Of a DNA stretch of 64,000 nt, positions 13,059 to 24,542 are shown piece by piece. The stretch's first letter is position 1, and every line of letters starts with the position of its first letter. The stretch spans positions 166,942 through 230,941 of the forward strand of contig CAJFCJ010000009.1 of assembly GCA_904063045.1 (NCBI GenBank), in the 5' to 3' direction. Under the pieces are notes generated by a model. It was not told the DNA's origin, did no database searches, and saw only the letters and a program-made list of their open reading frames with translations. Made by a program: the position numbers and the translations under genes. The stretch is from Dimorphilus gyrociliatus. Taxonomy: Eukaryota; Annelida; Polychaeta; Dinophilidae.

Positions 13059-15686
13059 ATGTCTAAAAGGTGAGAATTCCAACTTTCACTTTAGATTAAC
13101 ACTATTATAGTGAAACTTAAAAATTTGATATTTCTTCATAGAAATGCCAATAGAAAAACGATTGAGAAGAATTCAGACAAATCACTTCTAGATAATCACT
13201 ATGTTGAAGAATTAAAAGAGAAAACATGCCTTCAACATATACAGTTAGAAGCGAATGTAATATTATGATTAATATTCAATATTTCCGAGAAAGTAACTTT
13301 CCGTCTTTGCAGGTTTGCGTTTGTCAGTGGCAGAAATTTAGGTTGTCCAATATAGTAGAGGAAAATGTTGATTTCTTTAAGGTAAAAGAATAAAACATAT
13401 ACATAGACATATACTTACCAAAGTTTCCTCCATAGAAATTTACTGAGCGAGTTAATGAATTAGTTAAAAAAATTCACCATGCGGTAAATATCTTTATTGG
13501 CGAGTGTACTAAATTTAAAAATGAGGAAAGAACATTTGTTGAAATATCAACAAAATGTATCAATTCCCTGGATAAAGTGTAAGTAAGCATTTTATTTGTA
13601 AAATAGTTAACTTATAGATGCCTTTAAATATATCTATATATAGCATGTCTCTATTCATCCAAGGGATACAAGAGTTTGATATCATGTTACAAAATATGGG
13701 TAAAAACTCAGAAATCTTGAATTATTGCGACTCGCTGAATTGTAAAGATATAATAGAAAAGCACACTTTAATGTATTCAAATGAAAAACTAACAGGAGAT
13801 ATAAAAGCCTTGAATAATGACCTTACGCAGCTAATAAACCAATTTCTTATTATTCTGTTACCAACAACTGAAACTGTCAAGGCAGAAAAGCGTCTTGCTA
13901 CAAAGGCTCACTTTATTTTACGCTTAATGTGCAGTGAGGCTATGAACGTGACAAGTTCCACAGGAATTAAGCAAACAAACATAATGCAAGAGACGCAACA
14001 GGCGAACAAAAAAGAAAAGCAATTTATTAAATCTTCCTTCGAATTTCACAATAAAAATCCAAATAAAATTATTGATTCTAATAAAATGGTTAATTTTGAA
14101 TTTAATTCGGGATTAAAGAATAACTCTGAAACTAAGGATAGACCGAAATCAGATAGAGATAATGCAGTCGCAGCCTTCAGATATTACTTACATATTGACT
14201 TGAAAAAATTCACATGGAATAATCGGGAATTTAATTTGCATATCGATACGAGAGCGTTTGTAATTATTTCACAAACATCCCAAACTATACAAGCAAAAGC
14301 GAATATGAGCTGGCTTAGACTTTTTGGAAATGCTGTTGAGAAACCTTGGAGTGAATTCAAGAAAATTTTGATAGAACATTACTATGCAAATACCGGACGA
14401 CATTTAACAACCGAACAAGTCAACTATTTGAGACACAGATTCCGTAAGAGTTAAAATTTCACTTATTCTATCCAACCTCAAATAATATATTCACTTTTTT
14501 ATCTTTACTAGTGTTGAATGATGACAGCAGTGCCATCTCTCTTCAGGATCTTTTAACGGTATAAATAAATATTTTCTAAACATTTTATTCACTTACTTTG
14601 TATTTAAAATAGAAAAAATATCCGGAGAGACATAGCCCCCGAACAAATGAAGATAGACTTCATAAAAAGAGTTTTACTCCTTGGCATTGGTTTGTCACAT
14701 GCACCAATTCACTAACTTCACAGAAAGTAAATAAATATTGGCAGACAAGGTAAAAAGAAAAATTCTTGTGCATTAATTTTATCGAAAGCTAATTGTTTTT
14801 CACTTTAGATTGGTTTATGGCTTTATAAGTAAGGGCTACGCTGAAAGAATTCTTGCAGATTATGACAATGGAACTTTCCTCGTCCGTTTTGCCGAGAGTA
14901 GAATAGAAGCTACTCAAGGAGCATCACCCCAAGCAAATTTTACACTAGCAGTGAAACAAGACAACCAAATTTACCATCTACAGGATTTTTTAACTTACAA
15001 GGAATTGGAACAGAGAAACTTGGATTTATACGAGACACTAAATGAAATGAAAATTTACGGAACTGGAAGGAAACTAGTTAGCAACGGCAAAGTTATACTT
15101 AGTCCTATTGAATATCAAAAATTGGAAACTCAATCTTTCCAGCAGGCACTAGCAAATAATATCGAGGAATCACGTAAGAAAAGTTATTTCTGTTATTAAA
15201 GCAACTTTATTGTATTTTTCTTGATCAGCTGGAGAAGATGAATATAATGCTGAGAGGGTAAACTACCAAGTTGTTCTCAGATCAAATAACAAGAGGTATA
15301 ACTATTTGTAATTATGCAAGGATAAAACGATTGTTTATTATTTCTTTTTAAAATTCAGGAGTCAATATACATTCATTCCGGAATTCAATGGAAATTCAGA
15401 TGAATTTGAACCACCTACGCCAGCTGTGCAAGAACCCCCTACACCAATCTTTCAAGAAGATATTCTTTCTCCAAACTCCCAGAATAGTTGCCATACGATC
15501 GATTATGACTTTTTGCAACTACAGACACATAGTTCGGAAGTGCTGGAAACTGACAAAAATTTCCAGGCACAAGTTGATACTTTTCTAAACAACCTATCAG
15601 CCTCCTCAACAGATAATGATTTTCCTATGCTGTCAGAAGATTTGAATATAACGGTGCAAGATTGGTCCTCTCCAATGGAAACCTAA
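13059..15686 (+). CDS. STAT: Divergent STAT transcription factor lacking the N-terminal domain
   Basis: Latent cytoplasmic transcription factor of JAK/STAT signalling; dimerises by SH2-phosphotyrosine contact and enters the nucleus. Exons: 13059-13069, 13142-13256, 13313-13381, 13436-13578, 13644-14443, 14512-14558, 14613-14749, 14809-15173, 15229-15295, 15359-15686; frame holds throughout, 693 residues. Residues 1-195 are helical and correspond to a short coiled coil. The DNA-binding domain runs about 196-350 (RLATKAHFILRL, AAFRYY, VIISQTSQ), the linker has PWHWF (418-422), and the SH2 domain starts at 442 (YGFISK) with GTFLVRFAES and its phosphate-binding Arg467. Tyr568 and Tyr575 follow the SH2 as candidate phosphorylation sites. 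The tail repeats PPTP. STATs usually have 750-850 residues and an N-terminal oligomerisation domain of about 130 residues, which is absent here. Start and the tiny first exon are less certain than the rest. Confidence 0.88.
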
Positions 15687-15990
15687 TTTAACTTGTAGTG
15701 AAGAAAACATTTACAAATTACACAAACTTTCACCAAAATTTTATTGTTAGATGTTTGCAATGCAATATCGATATAATAATATTTAAACTTAATAAATAGA
15801 TGGATAGTATTGAAAATGCTGACGAATCGTCCAGTTTTACTGTATTGAAACGCATATTTACTGCTCCGGTCATGAGATTTGCTAATAGAAAATAAATGAG
15901 ACCATTTCTATTAGTAGCTTTAAGTAAACAGAACTTTTCACCTTGAAATTATTAATTAATTCATAATTTAATATTAAAAATAAATAAATA
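15687..15990. other. Convergent 3' ends of STAT and PIGW
   Basis: About 300 bp separate the two stop codons. AATAAA at about 15791 fits as the STAT poly(A) signal. No coding sequence is seen. Confidence 0.5.
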
Positions 15991-17598
15991 TTATATATTA
16001 CTTCTCTTTGGTAGAATTTGTATCCTTTTTAAAAATTCTAATAATAACTCTAGGCCTATAAATGAACAAATGACCGATATGCTGGCAGATATCTGAAGAA
16101 TAATAAAACATTAATTAAAACTTGTTTATTCATTTATGTTATTTCTGTTTGTTTTTGATTGCTATTATTTTTATTTAATTAAAACTTTACCATCCAAATA
16201 CAATACGAAAAATTTGCCATTCTTCTACTAATGTTATCAATATTATTCCTTAATATATATAGAAAAAACCAAAGGAAGCAATCTAATAGTAATATTTGGA
16301 GAAAAATCTTAATCCAATCTTTCATTGTTTGCTTTCTTTTACATATAAAGAAGAGATAGAGGGAAGAAACGAAAGAAAAATAAATTAAAATGTTTCAAAT
16401 AAGGAAATGTATAGAAATGTAAATAAATCAACCTGTAATTGAATAGTAGTGATCCGAACCATACGGAAAAGAGATAAATTGATAAATAGCCTATGCATGA
16501 TATAATTCCTTCTTTATTCGCGTTTAGTAGACCACTTCTATCAGTTTCGTTAAGGATATATGATTTAAATTTAAGTTGAAGTAATATTTCGTGACATGTG
16601 ACACAAATGACGCTACTTATCAAGTTTCCAATCGTATTTCTAAACACGAATAGCGATGATAAGATCTATGGAAAATGACCATTATTCATGAGATTCTTTT
16701 ATAATTCTACAATAAATCTACCTTAACAATTGCCAAAGTAAAAAAAAAATTCCAATGAATTCCATATTCTGTCACGTGTTCATGGTAATCTGTCGCCTTT
16801 AATGAATACAATCTCCCAAAGCCTAAGCCAATCAATGGTAAACTTGAAATAAGGTTTTTTTTGATATTTCTCCAAAAGGAACTATAAAGAATAGAATAAG
16901 GAAAATTATAAGGAAATTGGAGAATTTTTCTCTTACTTATCAACCCCTGATTTACCAGTTGCCTGAGGTGAAACTATACCGTTTGCAAAGACAAACGACC
17001 CTACTCCAATGTCCATAAGGCCTGTTCCAAAATTTTCTGTTTTAGCAAATCTTCTAGGGCATACTGAAAAATCTATTGCCAATATAAGAATAGCAGTTCC
17101 AATATTAGCATATGATCGAAAATGAGTTATTCCTGGAATTTCATTTGCAAAGGTATCTTGAAAAAATTTATTAATTTCTTCCTTAATAGAGATTTTCTTT
17201 CTACCAGCTTTTTCTAGCTGGGGTATTACCAATAAAAATCCTACTATTATTAATGTTGTTATAATGTATAATTCGTATAAAAAGTTTGATCCAATTGTTG
17301 ACGCTACTAGCATCGGAATGATTAAAACGAAAAAGTCCAGAATAAATTTTAATCTAAAAAAATAGTTAAGAATTATTATTAGTAACATTTCTTAATAATG
17401 ATAGTAATATATTTTATCATCAGACCCTGTATTTATAAAAGCGTCTTTCAAAAGAAAAGCAACAATAAGTTCTTTTAAAAGAAAGAGTAATATCGGATAA
17501 AATTGGACGAAAGCTATCTCTGTGATTGATGTGCCTGTCAAATTTGATATAAATTTTTCATGCTCTTCCTTTTTTGTCAAAATTGTAGGCATTTTCAT
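15991..17598 (-). CDS. PIGW: Glucosaminyl-phosphatidylinositol inositol acyltransferase (GWT1/PIG-W family)
   Basis: Multi-pass ER membrane enzyme that acylates the inositol of GlcN-PI in GPI-anchor synthesis. Exons in gene order: 17426-17598, 16937-17353, 16722-16881, 16433-16665, 16191-16227, 15991-16092; splice phases agree and give 373 residues. Family signatures are NLTGTS near the start, then [18 protein letters not shown] with [16 protein letters not shown], then [19 protein letters not shown], then LNANKEG, and [12 protein letters not shown] in a 37-bp exon. Many hydrophobic segments are visible. Human PIGW has about 500 residues, so this copy is short; the last two exons are the least certain and a further small exon could be missing. 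The gene is divergent from PPIL4, with 224 bp between start codons. Confidence 0.88.
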
Positions 17599-17822
17599 TA
17601 ACTAAATAATACTTTTCCAACTTATACTTGTCAATTTAATGAACCGTCTGAAAACAGGAACATCTGTTTACCAGTTGACTAAAAACGAAATATTCACTTT
17701 AGGAAAAATTGATTTTCGCTCATGTCGTTTGGTTTGCGATCATAAGAAAGGTTCTTTTTACATTTTTTGTTAAATTTCAAAAAGAAGTTAATAAGGCTCA
17801 ATATTGATTGTATTCTTTAAAG
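17599..17822. promoter_or_regulatory. Probable shared promoter of PIGW and PPIL4
   Basis: The start codons of two divergent genes lie only 224 bp apart, so both promoters and both 5' UTRs must fit here. I see no clear TATA box. Inferred from gene arrangement only. Confidence 0.5.
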
Positions 17823-19787
17823 ATGTCAGTACTCATTGAGACGTCAATCGGAAGTCTTGTTATTGATCTTTATCCTGATGAAAGACCAAATTGTAAGCTT
17901 TAGTTTTCATTCAGCATGTTTGTTATTATTTAACTCACATTTAATTAATTTCAGGCAGTAAAAATTTCTTAAAGCTGTGCAAAATAAAGTATTATAACTT
18001 CAGTCTATTTCACTCAATTCAAGTAAGCTATCTATTTCATATTCTGTTTTATGAACATATGTTAATTACCCGGCTTCTTTTACCAGAGAAATTTATCTGC
18101 TCAAACTGGAGATCCATCAGGAACTGGGAAAGGAGGAATATCAATTTTTGGGTAGATTATTACTATCAATATCAGTTATAATGTACATATTAGTTAATTC
18201 TGTAGAAAGTGCTATGGAGAGCAAGCCAATTATTTTGAAGCAGAAACAAAACCAAGAATCAAGCATAGAAAGATGGGAGCTTTATCAATGGTCAATAACG
18301 GAAGTAATATGCATGGATCTCAATTCTTTGTAACATTAGCTCCAGACTTGGATTATTTAGATGGAGTTCACACAGTTTTTGGTGAGGTTGCGGAAGACAA
18401 AGATAATGTTTTAGAGAAACTAAATGAGGCCTATTGCGATGAAGATCATAGACCGTATAGAGATATTAGGTAAAATTCAATGAATCAACAGTCATTAATA
18501 TCATTTTAAATAACTTTATTCCTTAGAATTTTACATACGATTATTCTTGACGATCCATTTGATGATCCGGAAGGTCTTGCTGCGTTAATACCAGACAGAT
18601 CTCCAGAACCAACTAAAGAACAATTAGAAGTATACTTTAATTATATTTGCCTCTTATGTATTTATTGCATCATTCCGATTTTACAAACAGACTGTTCGTA
18701 TTGGAATAGATGAAGAATTGGATGAACATAAAGGTAAAACTGCAGAACAAATTCAAGAAATGAACGAAAACAAGGAAGCAAAAGCAAATGCTCAAATACT
18801 CCAAATGGTCAGTAGAAAGAAACTAAAAAGAGAAGTTAAACATAACATTTTTAATAGATAGGAGATATACCAGATGCGGATATAAAACCACCAGATAACA
18901 TCTTGTTCGTATGCAAACTAAATCCAATAACAACTGATGAAGATTTGGAAATAATATTCTCAAGGTTTGGTAAAATTGAAAGGTAAGTGTTTAACTATTA
19001 CTATATAAAAAATTACCTATGAATATTAAAATGGTAACTATTATTATGATTAAATTTAGCTGTGAAATTATAAGAGACGATAAATCTGGAGAATCACTAC
19101 AATATGCATTTATTGAGTTTGAAAAGGTAGATTATTATAGTTTATGTTATACTTATTTATTATATGAATTATTAATTTATAGGCTGAAGATTGTGAAAGT
19201 GCTTATTTTAAAATGGATAATGTACTTATTGATGACAGAAGAATACACGTTGATTTCAGTCAATCTGTATCAAAATTACGTAAGAAGGATTTCCTTGATT
19301 CTGAAGGTCGAGTTAAATTAAAAATCAAGGACACTGCCCGTAAAGAGTAAGTTTACTACCAATATACTAAAAAAAAACACTGTTATTTATATTTTCCTTT
19401 TAGCAATAAATATGACTACGTTTTCTCCGATGAAGAGAAAGATGATTCTAAATCGAAAAAGCAAAGAAAACGCTCCAGGTCAAGATCAAGATCACATGAA
19501 CGTAATAGAAAAGAAGTAAGTTCTTTTACGTCTTAGAGTTCACAATATCTGAAACATATTGATCTTTCTTCCAATAGAGATATTACAGAGATACAAGGAG
19601 GGATCGTCGCGATCGCTATGATCGTAACGATCACCATCATCATCATCATAGAGACAGAAATCATCGACGAAGCAGATCCAGGGATAGGAACGATAGGCGC
19701 GATAAACGAGACAAATATGATAGCCACAACCGATACGAAACTTACAGGGAACGTAGAAACGATAGGAAGACTGAAAGAAGAAGATAA
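17823..19787 (+). CDS. PPIL4: Peptidyl-prolyl isomerase-like 4 (cyclophilin with RRM)
   Basis: Nuclear cyclophilin-RRM protein associated with spliceosomes. Exons: 17823-17892, 17955-18022, 18087-18151, 18206-18469, 18527-18629, 18691-18807, 18858-18982, 19060-19126, 19183-19346, 19404-19515, 19578-19787; 454 residues, all phases agree. The cyclophilin domain shows [35 protein letters not shown] residues and [14 protein letters not shown]; then ILDDPFDDP and DRSPEPT; then the RRM with [29 protein letters not shown] and [12 protein letters not shown]. The C-terminus is rich in RS, RD and one run of six His. Human PPIL4 is 492 residues. AATAAA near 19911 is a candidate poly(A) signal. Confidence 0.95.
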
Positions 19788-20091
19788 AAGTAGATTTGTC
19801 ATGGAGCATAAACTATTAATAGTCATAGAGAAAACTCTCTTCACTTTTTTTACACACGTGACTGTACTTTGTAACTAGAACAGTTATTTCATTTATTTTC
19901 TTAAATATAGAATAAAAGTTGTCGATAAAAGTAGTGTATTGTGTATTCAATTGATGTAAGATAGAAATCCAATTCAAGGAACAACACTATTAATCATTTT
20001 GAAAAACAAAGCACAGTCTATTCGTTTAAGGAAAAGAATTATATATCCATGAACATTTGTCTGAGTGTCACTGATCTCACGGATTACAATC
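19788..20091 (+). promoter_or_regulatory. PPIL4 3' UTR and TSR gene promoter
   Basis: About 300 bp. The left part carries the PPIL4 poly(A) signal near 19911. A TATATA at about 20041 lies 50 bp before the next start codon and could be its TATA box. No coding sequence is seen. Confidence 0.4.
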
Positions 20092-21916
20092 ATGAAGCAA
20101 CTATTTATTTCCACATTTTTCCTTAGTATTGGTTTTGATTTAAATTCTATCATTCTTATTCAAACTGCAAATACGGATTTAGGTAATGAGGAAAATACCT
20201 CAAAATTTCTAAAACTTTATTTAACGTTATCAATATATTGTCTGTTTAAGTAAAACAAGATTTAGCTCAAGTCGACCGGGATGTAGTTGACAAAGATTTA
20301 GTTCCGATCGCTCCCGTAGGTGACATCCCTGAAAGAGAATTAACTCCGATTGCTCCAGCCCCTCCAATTGACGATACATTAGTACGACCAACTGAATCCT
20401 GGGGAACTTGGGGTACATGGTCTTCATGTACAAGCACTTGCGGCAGTGGCTCACGAACAGCTACTAGAACATGCCTAACTTCAACATGCTCCCAAGGATC
20501 ATCAAAACGATCTGAAACCTGCAACGCGAACTCATGTCCAGGTAAGAACTTGTTTCATATTTTAAGGAAATATAAACAATTAACTACGTCAGTAAATGGT
20601 GGATGGTCTGCTTGGAGTGATTGGGGAAGCTGTAGTGTCACATGTGGAGCTGGGACTAGAGGAAGAACAAGACAATGTAATAATCCTAGTCCTTCAGAAG
20701 GGGGTTCTGAATGTTCTGGTTCAGGGGGGGATTCCGAAGAGTGTACTTTGAGAGCCTGTCCCAGTAAGTATTAGTAAATGTTTCATCGAGGTATTTCGAC
20801 GTTTTATTCATGTTCATCCTCAGTAAATGGTGGATGGTCTGCTTGGAGTAACTGGGGAAGTTGCAGTGTCACATGTGGAGCTGGGACAAGAGGAAGAACA
20901 AGACAATGTAATAATCCTAGTCCTTCAGAAGGGGGTTCTGAATGTTCTGGTTCAGGGGGGGATTCCGAAGAGTGTACTTTGAGAGCCTGTCCCAGTAAGT
21001 ATTAGTAAATGTTTCATCGAGGTATTTCGACGTTTTATTCATGTTCATCCTCAGTAAATGGTGGATGGTCTGCTTGGAGTAACTGGGGAAGTTGCAGTGT
21101 CACATGTGGAGCTGGGACAAGAGGAAGAACAAGACAATGTAATAATCCTAGTCCTTCAGAAGGGGGTTCTGAATGTTCCGGTTCAGGCGGGGATTCTGAA
21201 GAGTGTACTTTGAGAGCCTGTCCCAGTAAGTATTAGTAAATGTTTCATCGAGGTATTTCGACGTTTTATTCATGTTCATCCTCAGTAAATGGTGGATGGT
21301 CTGCTTGGAGTAACTGGGGAAGTTGTAGTGTAACATGTGGAACTGGGACAAGAGGAAGAACAAGACAATGTAATAATCCTAGTCCTTCAGAAGGGGGTTC
21401 TGAATGTTCCGGTTCAGGTGGGAACTCTGAAGAGTGTACTTTAAGTGCCTGTCCCAGTAAGTATTAGTAAATGTTTCATCGAGGTATTTCGACGTTTTAT
21501 TCATGTTCATCCTCAGTAAATGGTGGATGGTCTGCTTGGAGTAACTGGGGAAGTTGCAGTGTCACATGTGGAGCTGGGACTAGAGGAAGAACAAGACAAT
21601 GTAATAATCCTAGTCCTTCAGAAGGGGGTTCTGAATGTTCCGGTTCAGGCGGGGATTCTGAAGAGTGTACTATGAGTGCCTGTCCCAGTAAGTATATGTT
21701 TCATTGAGTTTTTCGAAACTTCATACGTTTTCCACTTTAGCAAGTGGGGGATGGTCTGCGTGGGGTGTTTGGGAAAGTTGTAGTGCAACATGTGGAAGTG
21801 GGATAAAAATCTCCAGAAGAGTCTGCACAAATTCTGGAGACCCTTGTGAAGGTGACGGGATACGATATGAAAATTGCCTATTAAGAAACTGTGGTAAGTT
21901 GTATTTAGTGGCTTAA
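20092..21916 (+). CDS. Secreted protein with seven thrombospondin type 1 repeats
   Basis: Extracellular adhesion/matrix-type protein; precise role unknown. Exons: 20092-20182 (signal peptide, hydrophobic from residue 3), 20251-20541 (acidic/proline linker plus TSR1, [10 protein letters not shown]), five 171-bp exons 20593-20763, 20824-20994, 21055-21225, 21286-21456 and 21517-21687 (one TSR each, [24 protein letters not shown]), and 21741-21916 (TSR7). All internal junctions are phase 1, so whole repeats can be gained or lost in frame. Spliced length is 470 residues. Each TSR has six cysteines, layered W residues (WSAWSxWG) and a GxRxRxR strand. I end the protein at the in-frame TAA of the last exon; a donor-like GTAAGT at about 21894 could instead splice to an exon I cannot find. 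Confidence 0.85.
20593..21740 (+). repeat. Tandem array of five 231-bp TSR exon-intron units
   Basis: Each unit is a 171-bp exon plus a 60-bp intron; exons start at 20593, 20824, 21055, 21286 and 21517, exactly 231 bp apart. The four internal introns (20764-20823, 20995-21054, 21226-21285, 21457-21516) are identical by eye, while exons differ at several sites. The intron after the fifth exon (21688-21740) is a recognisable diverged relative, so the array probably grew from an ancestral unit at its 3' side. Confidence 0.95.
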
Positions 21917-24542
21917 TATTTGAAAAATAAGAATCATTCTTAAAATGGAAGTCTCATTGTAATTAAAAGTAACAGTCACAAGCACTTATATAAAACTGTA
22001 TACAACACATTCTAACAACTTATAATTCTTAACAATTCATTCAATACTCGTAAGTTGTTTGGCTTTTTTAGAAAAGCAACTATATAGGTTAGAAAAACAC
22101 TGTGTCATGCTGCTTGAACAGTTCAAGTAAATAACTATGTTTTACAACTTTCCTCCATTTACAATGCTAAACAGAGATGATCGACATATTCTTTATTTTT
22201 GAAGAGATCAATACTAAGAGTGGTTCAACGATCGAGTGGAAAATTTTTAGTTTCGCTACTGCAAGATAATATGATTATGAGAAAAGAAAACTATAGAAAT
22301 TATTGAAAGGCAGAGATGAAGTGAAATGAAAGGATAATCTATTTGGATAAAGATATTTTTAATGAAAAGTTTTTAAAAGCTTTGCAATTGTTTTCTTAAA
22401 AAAGATATCATAATTGATAAAATTCTGTCTATAATTTCAATACTTAGATATTTGGCTAAGTAGTTGGTACAAGGCGATCGAACTTATGTACAAGGAACTA
22501 ATAGTTTATATCATTATGAAAATATTTCAATATATCTATTTTATAGCATTTGTTTGAAAAGTGTGATTTCTTCACACACTTTTCATTTGAGATTTAATTA
22601 ACCTTTGAACTTATACTGCAAAATTTTATCCTGCATTGTACACATTTGCGTATGTCATCTCCGCTGACATTGAAGGCGACATAAATATTGATGGAAGTGT
22701 CTGTTTTTCATAAATAGCTAATGGAAGTACTTGAAGAGCTCTGGATAAATTGAACTCAGATATACTATACATTATCAATAAACGCATTTCACGCCATGTG
22801 CTTATGTTTTATATTATTTGTGTATAAATCTAAGAGATTAACTACTGAACCCATATAATAAGAACAATACAATAAATTCAATAAAACATTGAATGAACAG
22901 TTCGAAGATATGCCATAAACGATTCATACTTTCTTAAAGTAAACATTCTGTTGAGTGCTAACTATTCATGATTTATTGCGTTTTACTATATAGTTCATTG
23001 AGAATCATTTGAATATGGTAAATAGTAGTAGAATATTTCTATTCAATCATTTAAAAATGTATATTTTTTATAGAAAAACAAAATTTAATTTAACTTCCCT
23101 TTGGGAATTTCTAACAGAAAAGACGAAACTGGTAGATCATTTTCTTTGCGATAAACTGGGCATTGTTTTGTTTCATCTGGACATACGGACCTGAATATCT
23201 AATCATTGATTTATATATCAATTCGATGTTTCTGCCGACAACTATAACTTGTTTTTCATTTTCAAGAGCTACAATTGAAGTTGGGAAAGGACCTTAGTAT
23301 CTCATAGACTAGTTTGAAAGCTCCTACAGCTTGTCTATCAAATATTTCTGTTTGATGGTGTGAATGAATGCTATTTGTGTTAAAGTTCTATAAAAGACCT
23401 AAAGCTTACTAAATACTACATAACTTTTCCACAGGTGAATCAAAGTCAAATAAATCCATTGCAGCCGACATAAAACGTTACGTAATTCTAGATTAGGCCT
23501 ATATCCGAAAAAATGACTTTAGGTCCTTCGAAAACTTGGAAAACGACTTCTCTCAGCATTACGTCAATGTTGAAGCCAACTTTTGAGAATATTAAAATAA
23601 ATCTGATTGGTTATTCAAATCCCTACTCCATCGTTCAATCAGATTCTTTTGAGAGCAAGCCTATTTTGCAGGGTTGTGAGTATTGGCTTCTCCTTGATAC
23701 AACACAACTATAACTATGGAATGATAAAGAAATGTGGGAGCGTTCTGATTACAATTACTTTCGGACATGGTATTCTGTTCGGCAGACGACCAATCATTAA
23801 TTCTGGTTGCTTCCCAAGCTGACATGGTTAAACCCCATGGTCTTTTGGTCATTTGATAAATAAGTTTAGCATAGAGCCAACAAATGGTCGAGAAGGTTTC
23901 GATGTTGGCTGAAGCGACACAAATAATAATTACAGCCCTTTTCTAATAAAAGCAATTATTCTGTTTACATCTTGTACGTCTAACTCTTTTTTTATGTATT
24001 GAACAGTATCAAATTGCTTCTTGTTGGAAAACCTTCTAGCCACATCAATAGTCCTAATTTTCTTGGAAATTTTACACTTGAACTAATTCCTTGCCAGGAT
24101 CGATGATCTTAAGAAAATAAGCAAACAGATCACTTCCGTTAGTATTATGAATGATACATAATGATTTATTTTTACATTTCTCATTATGTGAACCATATTA
24201 CTTTGACAGAATCCAACATCGCTGAAAACTATATTATGTAGTTGGCTAACATTCTTGCTCTTTCTCCTGCTTCTCTGTCCATTATCATTTCTTTCCATTC
24301 AGTTTCATCGTTCTGTTCTCTATTCCTCTCCTCCACTTTCTCTATCATTGTCTTTAACATAACAGTTTTTTTATATCATTTCTTAAATAAATATCTTATC
24401 ACTTGTGAAAGTGCAGTTGTTTATTAAAATGTTACTTTAAAAATTAGGATATTCGTACATTATGTTGGTACTTTATCTGTTCAATTGTACAAACTCTTGT
24501 ATTTATAATAAACCGTGTGATATAATACAATAACATTCAACT
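21917..24542. other. 2.6 kb intergenic, no gene recognised
   Basis: Several open frames of 60-70 codons occur, for example 23661-23852 on the minus strand, but none shows a family motif, and none joins to a neighbour through convincing splice sites. I see no transposon ends or tandem repeats. It holds the TSR gene 3' UTR and the downstream flank of the lipase gene. Confidence 0.45.

Noticed and set aside
13618..13643. Starting STAT exon 5 at the ATG at 13618
   Set aside because: This would need a weak GTGTAA donor. GTAAGT at 13579 with the acceptor before 13644 keeps the frame and gives a typical 65-bp intron.
19540..19844. Two minus-strand open frames opposite the last PPIL4 exon
   Set aside because: They are shadows of the RD/H-rich coding repeat of PPIL4 on the other strand.
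20267..21830. Minus-strand open frames across the TSR gene
   Set aside because: They mirror the tandem coding repeats and lack starts, motifs and conservation.
23513..23852. Overlapping small open frames on both strands, considered as transposase or mitochondrial insert
   Set aside because: No catalytic motif, terminal repeat or recognisable mitochondrial gene order is visible; frames are under 75 codons.
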